From Athripsodes cinereus (Eukaryota > Arthropoda > Insecta > Trichoptera > Leptoceridae), in NCBI GenBank assembly GCA_947579605.1, contig OX388318.1, positions 8,246,001-8,310,000 of the forward strand: a stretch of DNA of 64,000 nt, in the 5' to 3' direction. The notes below the pieces were generated by a model. That model was not told the DNA's origin. It saw only the letters and a program-made list of their open reading frames with translations, and did not search any database. Both the position numbers and the translations under genes were made by a program. Within the stretch, counting starts at the first letter, position 1, and the number at the start of each line of letters is the position of its first letter. Below, one piece after another: positions 41,201 through 53,200 of the stretch.

Positions 41201-44200
41201 AAAACTTCAAAATGTTATCTGTGAAAATAATTATAAACATTTCAAGTTTGTTGTAAGCCTTCTCGCCGATAAACACAATAAATAAGAATTCTTAAAACAG
41301 GTGTTCAACAGTATCAAAGATAAAAAGTAGTAGTTTGGAAAGTGATGAAAATAGATAGTCCAATATGGGCCTGATTATTTTAAAATAGCGAGCAAAGTGA
41401 CTTGCGCAGATGCAGTAGGTACAACAGTGATGTTATTGCATAGACCTATTTTATATAATCTTGTAAATGAGTTGATATTGCAGTTTTATTTCCTCATGTT
41501 CAATTAATAAAAGTATTTATTTATACTAAGCTACTTAAATTTACACAAGTTTAGTTTTTTGCGGAGGTATTCAGGAACAACTAAAAATGTCTCTATTACT
41601 CTTATTTCTTTCCAACAATCTAATTGTTCAAACAAGTAGTTCTTTTTGCCATCGTCTGCCAAATTCCTATTGGTGACATTTGATTTTGTAAATTTCTTAG
41701 GTTACATCAGATGGTGAGGGTGGTCCGGGGCCCTCCACTGTCACTCGCAGAAGACTGACTCGGGCTTTGACAGAAGCCAGGCCTGATACTGTGTACGTGG
41801 AGGAGACTCTAGCACACTTCCATATTCCTGTGCACGAAGAAGATGAAGAAGAAATGTCAATGAGTGTCTCACAAACTAAGGTAAAATCACATTTTTCTCA
41901 ACCAAATTTTCTCAAATGCTCCACCACTCTTCTCTAAAACATATCCTGTCATTGTCTATTTCTTTCTCATCACTATCATTTACATATTTCCTTCTCTTTC
42001 ACGCCCAAGTTTTCACCTGTTATCGCAAACAGCGTCCTTTATCTACCATATAAATTTCTAAAGCATACTTTTTTATCCAGTTAAACATTCCTCACTCGGG
42101 AAGCTTGAGACGTCCTGACTCCATCCACTCCGGTTCTTCAGAGCATAGTGGTATTGTGATCAATATAGGAACAGTAGGAGATGCTGGTGAAACGGAAACT
42201 GTTAAAAAGACCAGCAGTACTACATTGGATGAAGAAGATGCTACTCCCGTCAATACACCCGGATACTCAGGGGCACCACAACTATCTCTACAACAACATG
42301 AGAGTATGGACGATGAACAGGATGAAATGAAAAGTAAGATATAAATATTTTTATTTTGAGGGAAGTTTCCTTACAGTGTTGAAAAATTACAACTTTCAGT
42401 TGGGCCATTTTTATTTTAACAAATATTTTTAACATTTTATTTTTAATATTTATAAGACAATCAAAACACTGTTATAATTTTCACCACATTTATTCAAACT
42501 CTAACGTTTTCGCCCACTTCAATGGGCATTCTCAAGAGTACTCAAACTCGTACTCTTGAGAATGCCCATTGAAGTGGGCGAAAACGTTAGAGTTTGAATA
42601 AATGTGGTGAAAATTATAACAGTGTTTTGATTGTCTTATAAATATTGAATATGAATTTTCACAGTGTGAACACAAACACCCTTCAACAATTGATTTTATT
42701 TTTACTTTTCACGTATTTGTTAACACAAAATTACTGTTAAAGATGATTTAGGGTCCTTTTGATTGGCAATCAATAGCTGTATTTTTTTTTTGTTTTGGAA
42801 AGCAAATGGTATTAAGTTATATTATCAAATATCAAGAAGAAAGTATTTTTTTTTTAATATGCGAATATGCCATAAATAAGTGTATAACGAAGACTAGAAT
42901 CTATTTTCGAGTTTCGAAATCCACTATAACACATTTTTTTGTGATTTGGAGAAATTTCATAAAACTATTGACATACTTTCCTTAAGTCAAACAAGTTTAT
43001 TAATTGTAAGATTGTATCAACAATTCAATTTTAAAATATATTTTACTATTGAATGAAAATAAACTGTTCATTTTGTTTACATAAAAATACCTCCTATTTG
43101 TTGGTTGAGTTAAAGGGGATATTAAAAAAGACACTAAGAGATATGTTTCACATCATCATTTTTTAATTTTTTTGCACAAATGGTGAGTGTTTTGAAAAAA
43201 TAATTTTCTTAGGTTATAGAATATTTAATTATAAATCCAACGACATATATATAACTCAATTTTTGTGAAAATGTGTTAAAGCAGTTTCGAAACTCCGCAA
43301 ACATACCATATTCATAAGTTATTTTAGCCAAAAATCAAATGATGACTTCTGACTAACAGATTTTAAAATAAAGATGCAAAGTTTGCTAACATACGCCCAT
43401 TTTTGTGGCAGCCTGAACATGTCACAAATTAATAATGCTTTAATATTACTGTGTATTTTGCAGGATCGTCTATGGATTTAGACAGCCTCTCTGAAATAGT
43501 ATCCCTGGAAGAACCAAGGGCTCCAACTATTTTAAGGAGAAGACATAACACTAGGAGGTATAATGAGAATGCATATTTTTCTATCCCTTTTCATAAATTT
43601 CTGACAAACTCCATGTTTTCTTTAAAAAAAAGAATAGTTAGAAATATAATTGTAATCAATCGAAATTTGACCACTGGACTATTAATACAAAGATATCGTT
43701 CTATAGTTTAATTATCTAATTATGTCTTTCATTGAAATTTTCCTGTAAATCAGATATTTACTTAAAACTTTGTATATTTTTTTTACATATAAATGTTGTT
43801 CTTCTGCATTGTATAATATTTCTAACAAAACTTATTTTATATTTCATTTGATTTCATTAACTTTAATGTTGTCTATAACTGTTGAATCTTTTTGTATGTC
43901 GTTATTACTGTTCAATCATATTATTTCATGTAGAATTATTGAACTCATTCTTGTAATAGTAATCATGCAAAACTTGTAAACCAAAATTAATTTGATCGAT
44001 TCCCTTTAACAATAGTGACAGCAAGTTAATTAATATTGTGTCAATTAAAAATATACCTACCATTTTGATGATGGAATGCTCTAACTTGTGAATGTCTGAA
44101 TTAATTAAGGACAGTAATTCTTAACTAGAATTGTAACTATTTGAATGGTAAATAATGATAATTTAGTCAATACATTAGAATTGCTCTTTTTTTTACAACA

Positions 44201-47200
44201 GTAATTGTAGGCTGAGGGATGTCTACATATTGATTTTCTAAAAAACAATGCAGAGTATGTGAGAAAAATTCTGTGGTGACAAGGTACAGGGGCGTGAGTC
44301 AGTTTTGCAGTATTGAGTTATTCCCTCCACAGAAATGTGGTTGGAATGAAACAGAAATATATATTGCAATAGCGTTTTTAAATTTAAAAATCATTATCAT
44401 TACTTGGTTTCTAGTGCAGTATTTATGTTATCAGAATTAACACGTTTTATGATGGTTCACAAGTTTCTATATTCATATTTGATTTCATATTGTTGTTATC
44501 ATTGTGTTTTTTACTTACGACTAACTTGTGTTGTTTATTATTTTTCTATTTCATGCATTTCAGAGTGTAAGTTATACAAACAACTACCATTTATACACCG
44601 CATACTTCTCCAATCACAATACATCAAGACAAATATGCGCAAACTTTAATAAGGAAACAAAAACTAGTAATAGTTTTCAATGACACCTAAATTATTTGAT
44701 TTATTGTATATATCAAAACCATTGTGACATCTTCCACAAGTGGGGTATTCAGTGAAACCAGTTATTATATTATGATGAATATACTGGCTATCCTCTCCGT
44801 TCCATAAAAAATAAAAACATTTAAATAGTTAGCCTGCCTCATCACTAAATTGAAGATTTTAATGTTTTGAAAGTAATGACAGTTTACATTTAATCAGATT
44901 TCTATAGTCAATCTTACTATTGATTTCTTTTTATGGCACACTAAAAAAATAGTTATCATTTATTAGTCTATGAATAAATGCTTGAAAATTTTCAAAAAAA
45001 AATTGTGAACATGCTTGAACATTTTCAAAAACATTTTCAAACAATTTTCTTTGTTTATTTGATTGTCGGAACATGCTTCAGCATGGGTACCTACTTGATA
45101 AATAAAGTAGTTCCATTGAGTCCAGTAATATAAAATATTCCATAAAAGTTTGTGCATCTCTGTCTAACACTCTCTTTCCTTTACCTTCTGCTTCTTTGTA
45201 TCTCTGTCTAAATCTTCTGTAAAAAACATTTTCTCTTTCGCTGTCTTCCTCATGTAAAATTTGATGAAGAAAAAATTATTATCATCACCAATGACAAAGG
45301 AAATTTAAACATTTCTAATTTGATTCTTAATATTACTTCTTGCTTATTTTTTTCTTAAAAATTTAACATTACAGATTTCCATTGCTTCAAATTTAATAAC
45401 TTTAACGCTATTAATTAATTATTTCAACTTGTTAAAATATTTTGTAATAATTCGCGGTATTTAATTATGAATTTTTCTTTTCTTATTTCATGCTCAACAG
45501 TGTGTAAGTTTTATTATATATATCTAAATATTACATTATTACGCTAACAATTTATTGTACTTTTAGAGACACCTCATTAATACCTACCAATAATTTACCA
45601 AGCTAATGATGCACATATGAAACACACAACCCACAAATCAATCCAAATTAGATATAATAAATGATATTAGTTTTGTGCTCGACAAATGGAAGTTATTTTA
45701 ATTTTTGACACATCTACAACTAAAAAACAATTGTTTTTGATGACTCAATTTGATAAATTTGAAAAACGGTAAAAATTTTGTATTATTTTGCAAATACATT
45801 ACTTCCATCTGTACAGTGCATCTATTGTCATGAAATAACATGGTTTATCACTAGTTTTATTGGATTTAGACAACCCCTGTGTACATAATACGCTTTTGAA
45901 GTAAACATTCCCTTTAGACACTAATAAAACTCATGCACGATACACAAAAATCAAACTTCATGTCGTGATGCCTTCCATTGAATAAAATTAAAATGGTTGT
46001 TGCAAGAAAAGTTTTGTTCTATATTCAAATACTTGGCATATTTAACCTGACATGTATTAATGTTGCGGAACCAGAGGAATATTTCCATTTTCAAATATTT
46101 GACATATATTCGGCATAACATGTATAAATGTTATGTAGCCAAAGAAATATTTTCATTTTCAAATATTTGACATATTTTCGTTACTTCTTTCGAGGATATT
46201 TATTCATTTATTCATAATAATAAACGGCTGAAACAGCCTTTACAGCCTCAACATAACATGTGTAAATGTTATGTAACCAAAGAAATATTTTCATTTTCAA
46301 ATATTTGACATATTTTCGTTACTTCTTTCGAGGATATTTACTCATTTATTCATAATAATAAACGGCTGAAACAGCCTTTACAGCCTCAACATAACATGTG
46401 TAAATGTTATGTAACCAAAGAAATATTTTCATTTTCAAATATTTGACATATTTTCGTTACTTCTTTCGAGGATATTTATTCATTTATTCATAATAATAAA
46501 CGGCTGAAACAGCCTTTACAGCCTCAACATAACATGTGTAAATGTTATGTAACCAAAGAAATATTTTCATTTTCAAATATTTGACATATTTTCGTTACTT
46601 CTTTCGAGGATATTTACTCATTTATTCATAATAATAAACGGCTGAAACAGCCTTTACAGCCTCAACATAACATGTGTAAATGTTATGTAACCAAAGAAAT
46701 ATTTTCATTTTCAAATATTTGACATATTTTCGTTACTTCTTTCGAGGATATTTACTCATTTATTCATAATAATAAACGGCTGAAACAGCCTTTACAGCCT
46801 CAACATAACATGTGTAAATGTTATGTAACCAAAGAAATATTTTCATTTTGTTTAATGGGAGCATGTAGTCATCCATTTTGATAAGTAACCACCATTTTAG
46901 TTTGTTTTATTTATTTTTTTATCCTTTATTGTAAAATAATAGGAACCTAATAGATAACAAATTAAGTAGAATCAAGTTTATCATAGACCAATTATTAAGC
47001 AGTAAGTAGTTTTATAATAAATCTAAGATGATAGAATATAACTTATATTACTAATTAGCCTAGTGGTGTATACCTACAATTCCTTTTGAATATAAATTGC
47101 TTTGTGAAAAATGGTCCATCTATTTTAGTTCCATTTTTTTTTTAGTTTTTCTGGTAAGTGATTCCCTTACTTTTAATAAGATTGTATAATCGTTAGGTAA

Positions 47201-50200
47201 ATATAGAAAGTTTAGTTGTTAGAAGAGTGGTAATTTATTTATATATTTGTTAAATGTATTAAATTAATATTAGAGTCCCTTAGGAATCCGTCCCATGTTT
47301 TGTAAACTGTATTGTCCGTTCTCAATGTTTTCAAGTTTTTTTCCAAAACATTTTGTAATATTATGGAGTGTTATTTATTCCAAACTTCTTCATTTTTATA
47401 TATACATATATTATTATATGCAGAGAACGTGCTGACTACCCCTTATAATAGATAATGTGATAATATCAAAAAAAATCTCTGTCTATACCATCACAGCATC
47501 TGCCACGAGTGGGATGACCAGTAGTAGTCTCACTACATTGAATTATAGTGGTCGTCCTATCTCCGCCATAAAAAAATTAAACATTCAGAATGGCGGCCTC
47601 ATCGCCTCTACGCCTTACCAATATAATGAATCAAAGTTATACAACCTTTAAACTAAAACAAAAGTTATACAACCTTTAAACATACAACCTTTAAACTAAA
47701 ATACACCATTCATAAAAATGCTATAAAATGTTTTGGAAGATTACTTTGAATATTATTGTACATAGTCCAATACTATGTGTGTGTTTGTTTGTGAATTGTT
47801 TAAAACAGCTTTAGCGTTGCTACACAATCCATGGTTATGCTGTGATATTTTTTTTAATATTGTTTCTGTGTTTCATTCAATATCCAGATCTTCGGAAGGC
47901 TGTAGTGATACCAGCAGTCACCACTATCTTGGGCCTGGAGCGCATCATCCCCCGAGAAGACAACATTCCCAAACACACTCAGAACCAGATAACTCGTCAG
48001 ATGCACCTTCTGTAAGTGGTAAGTTTTCAATCATGTGTCCTAATATCTAATTGTTTTTTTTTTAGATTTTATTTTATCTATCTCTGCGCACAGCGTCCAC
48101 CGCTGTCAATAATGTTGTAGAACTCAACAGAGCTTCAGGTTCATGGAGCCAACTGCCTGGAACCCATTACAAGTTGAAAACATTACTGTTCAGGAGAAGT
48201 CACAATGGCTTTGAGACGGTCATGGATTATTAAGTGGTGCCATATACAAATCGTCCATTTTATTATTAATACCTCTCACACGTAGAGTTACCATGTAATC
48301 AACTTGCAGATCATCGTCTCTGTGCCATAAAAATATAAGGCATTCAAAATGGGTAACATATCTCATTGCCAAATTAAAGAGGTTAATTAATGCACATGAT
48401 GTTTCACAATTACTTGCATTTAATGATGCTCAAAAACTTACATTATTGAATGAGATATCTTTTCTATTCTGGAAACTACACGAGAAATAATCTCAAAATA
48501 TATCAAAGATCAATCTGTTTAAAAATAATCTTACAAGTATCATAGAATATTATTTGTAATTTTTATTTCAAAATTAATCTGGATTTGAAATAAACCCAAA
48601 TACACCTCTGACACCCTCACAATGAGAAATGTGGTTATGTCATAAATTGAACCCGAATCTCCCAATCAAAAGATTGAGACTGTACTGACCACCTATTCAA
48701 TTATAGTTTATTTTATTTTATACAGATCTCCATGAGTTTTATACATCATCAAATACACGAGTCCCTCCCAAAGGTCCTCGCCAGCTGCTACTTGCAATGC
48801 ATGCAGAGTATACTAGCATTACAGACGAACTGGAATCAGTTTGTGGGCTGCTATCACCACCCAGAACACCAAGGTAAGTTGGTTCAAACTCCGTATTACA
48901 TATTTTTCTATAGGGAATTTTCACAGGGTTCTTGACTGCCTGGGCGACCTTTGTTTACAATACAGCTCTTCTTGGATGACATTGCTTCAAAATTTCTCTA
49001 AATCAATGAAGCTATTTTCCTCTCAGTGCTATCATGAAAAGGATAAAAATTGAAGATTATAAGAAATATGTCTTTATTTGTAAAATTTTTTTTTTTCTGT
49101 ACAAAAACAAACATTCCGTATTAGAAAACTTGTACATATATACCTATGTAAGATATTGCTTAGTTGAAAACTGGTGGTAAATAGTTGATAACGTATTTTT
49201 TTAATTTACTACATTAAAAATACAGAATTTTCTGCTTGTACCAAAAAATCTACATTGATGAGTTTTTATATCTCAAAACTAACTATTTAATTATTGCATC
49301 GATATTAAATTTATCATTTTCAGTGCTGCTGCTCGCCATCTCCTTTCGCCTCCTCGTCCTGGTTCTCCGATGGGTAGAAGACGTCACGCATCAGAAATGA
49401 GCAATCCCGAATTTGCCCTGTTCATCGAGAAAGAGCATCTCAAAGATGCCGAACAAAACGACTATCTTCTGATGGAGAATCTCATCCAGAGAAGGTTCTC
49501 TTGCTTATGCTGTAGCTTTACAAAAAATAAGTTTGTGAACAGCCATCTAAGGTATTATATTATTATTGAAATAATATAACAATGATGATGGAATTCCATC
49601 ACTGCACATGGCATCTTGTTACTATATCATCATTCTAGTGGATTTCTTAGAGGACAGAATGTAAAATATACCTAGATTCGTTTCATGGTGGCTTGGATTC
49701 ACATGCTATTCTCTATGACAGTTCCATTTATATTATGTGTTCATCTTATAAATGAAAAGAAAATAAGTAATTTCTGATCCATCATAGAATGCTAAAAAAA
49801 CATATATGGTACTCAGTATAAAAAATAATTTTAAAATGTATAAAAACAATTTTATTTGGTTTATTATTGCATAAACCTATTATACTTTTTTTTGGATTTT
49901 TTATCATTATATGATAGATATAAAAAATCCTTTTATCATATAATGAGATAATATGTTTTATCTTTTTCATAGTCGAGTTATAATTTTAAGAAATATTACT
50001 ATTTATAATAATAAAAAAAATATTCGAAAAACATAGGTTTACATATTGCACATGCAATATCTTCCAACTCATTTATGTGCTTCGGCTAAATATGGTATTT
50101 ATTCTTTTTTTGTTTTAAAAGACTAATATTGATTTTTAGTAAATTTCAACCAAATATTGTTTAATATGTGGTGAAACTTAAGATAAATACATTATAGATC

Positions 50201-53200
50201 TGGTACTGCAATAGAGAAATATTGTGTTCGTCTCTAACTTCATACAATACCTGTTAATATATTCTGAATGTCTCAATAGATGTAAGATGCATGATGATGT
50301 ATTGTTATTGATGAAAATACTTGACAAAATTCAATACAACATAAGTGGTTAACACTCAGTTTTTGTCTCAAACAAAAAGAACTTCAACTTTTTCATTGCC
50401 AATATTTGTGTACCTACAGCCAAAAATGTATTTACTTTTTTTTTACAATTACTACAATAATGCATTTCTTTTGGTTGTATGTAAAAACATAATGAATGAT
50501 ATTCAAAACAATCTGAACTTATTAATATAATTTTTATGTAAATAAACTAATGTTTTATGTGACATAGTGCATTGTGAATGAAAAGCATTGTACAAAACAT
50601 GATTGTGCACTTGCTTGAAAGAACGTACTTCTTAAGATACTAATTGGTAAAGAGCTGTCCCTTTCTAGCTCATAGTACTTTACCATAATAAGATGGTTTT
50701 ATTATTTACTGGCAATATGTTAGAAAGGGGCACTACTCTAACAGATACTATCTCATGTGGTACGCTTTTTTTCATAGGAATATAGACCTTACTGCGATGG
50801 AGGAAAGCATATTTTTGATTGAATTTGGTCAAAAAGTATACAGTCTTGTTATGTATAATGACCGTTGCTCTGAATAACTGTTGAATCTATAATTAGCAAT
50901 CAAAATGTGTACTATTGTATCTTTTTCATGAATGGTATCTATAAAAATCATTTTATTTGCTATACTTACTCCTGTCATTGTTCTCACAGCTTTTTATTTT
51001 GTGTACTTCAATCATTTTCATTCAATCATGAGTGATAATAGCACTTCTTGATTTGAAAAATACAATGAATTGTATTTGAAACTCACTGAAAGATCAGCAT
51101 CGTGCAACTGTACCTTTGTACTATTTTATCAAAATTATATTTAAATTTTAATTTTACTTTTATATGGATCTGAAATTGCTCAGGATTATACTATGTAAGT
51201 GCCCAAAAGTAGGAGAAATGGTGTCAGTAATACTATTAACAAAAAATTTATTGCATGCAAAATGCAATACAAAAAAATATAAGGTATGGAGAATATAGTT
51301 TTCACTGTCCACACAGGTTTTCAAATATTCATTCATAAAATATATTTCTGCCATATAAAATGTAAATAAAAGTTTCTCGTAATAAGAATATTATCTTTTT
51401 TATTAACGGCCTGTGTGGCACGGAGGTGAAGCTCTTGCCTGTGAATCACTGGGTCCTGAGTTTGATTCTCAGCCTGGGTAAAACGCAGAATGACATTTTT
51501 TGAATTGTCCTCAGCCTGGCTGTTACATTTATGTGAGCTTTGTTCATTATTTGTGTGTATTGTGTTATTATTACCCATAATACAAGATTCATATTATCTT
51601 AGTTTGGGACTAACTGATCTGTGTGAATTGTTCATATATACGTATGTTATGTTATTGTTATACATGTTATGTATTTATTATTGTTTTAATGCTTTTATAG
51701 TTACACACATTCAGGAGAATTGATTCCACTTATGGGATATTTTTGTTGTTTACCTATTTTTCTATATTTTTATTTATAAATTTGTATTGTTTCATTTCTG
51801 TAACATTTTCTAACCCTGACATGTTTGTATTTTATCGCAATTTTAGGTTTTATTTCTTATTGTTGGTTAAAGACAAAAATTTATTTTCACATTTCTATTG
51901 TTTATATTAAAGATATGATGATGAGGATGAAAACAGCAGTGGAATGGGAGATCCACCAGATGAGTTTGAGGTAGGGGCAGGTCTTAACACAGGCAGGAGA
52001 AGAGCCGCAAGTTCTGGGGCACATCTCCTCTCAGTCGCTGATAGTAGAGAATATAAAGTTCCGCAAGGAAGGTGTGTATATCTATTACTCTATACCAGGG
52101 GTCTACAAACTACAGCCCGCGGGCCAAATCCGGCCCGCAACAGCTTAAGACTAATGTCATCAATCCAATGTCTTATTGTTGTTACTATTGCTGTGATAAG
52201 TTGAAGAAGAAAACACAGTATGATAGTTACTCGGTTTTATTGACTTGCAACATAAAATTTAAGGACAGAAATGATGACGCAGAAAAATTAACTTAAGTAT
52301 GTAGTATCTAATCTTATGCAAAATGTTAATTGAACAAATAATTTAAATGAATCCCACTTATCATAGAAAAACAAAAATACTAATGAGACTTGTCTAGAAA
52401 TATAGTCAAGGACAGAAAAATTAAAACTGTTTTGGCCCTTGAAACATACTGAAGTAATCATTATGGCCCTAAGGCTTCAAAGTTTGGAGACCCCTGCTCT
52501 ATACCATTACGACATTTCCCAAAATTGGTGAAGCGACATTTAGGATGGGTGCCATAACTCATTGCTGAATTGAATTAGTAATGTTCCACAAATACCTGCC
52601 TTTTACAAGACACTAAAATGTAAAGAAAAGAGTGAGAATTCTATTCTTTACCCTAAACTCCATGAGCAGGATTTCATTAATTCAAAATTTGTTAGTGTTT
52701 ATTTGCATTATACAAGTCCATTACTGTTTTGCTGAATAGTTACGCCTTAGGCTTTGATCTGAACACCGATTCTTTAGAAAATCACTGAGGGGCTTTTGCA
52801 ATGTTTTTCGGCAAAATCAAAAAGAGAAAGAAAAACAGTTTCAGTGTTGTTATATAGTAGGTAAATCAGAGACACAAATTTCACTTTAAAATTATTCATA
52901 AAGACTCTTTTTCATGTTATATGTGTATGATTCAAAATAGTGGGAGCTATTTTCTATTTTAAGACAACATACAGACAGACTTTTTATATCAATTCAATGA
53001 TTTTCCTATTTTCCAGGTGCTTAAGAAGAGCAAGCGCCTTTGAAGTGAGAGAGCCAATATCACCTCACCACACTGCTCCTCCACAAGGTTCCACTACTGC
53101 TAGCAAACAACCGAATATACCAGGTCCTTCTACATCTACACATAAGGGAGATGCTCCACAAACAACATCCCCTGGCAAACAACTTATGCCTGGACCAGCA

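Larger units (their letters stand above)
43558..47887 (+). other. Trpm intron, 4.3 kb
   Basis: Contains a CATCACGGCAT copy (44716-44880), a 138-bp tandem array (46113-46850) and a second CATCACGGCAT copy (47484-47640). Two acceptor-NNN-donor sites with duplicated flanks occur at 44561-44572 and 45498-45509. Confidence 0.7.

Noticed and set aside
46113..46850. CRISPR-like array
   Set aside because: Units are contiguous and nearly identical without distinct spacers, in a eukaryotic intron; it is a minisatellite.
48012..48018. Upstream gtaagt donor of exon 47888 (exon end 48011)
   Set aside because: It would leave phase 0 and break the frame with exon 48726; the second donor 7 nt later keeps it.
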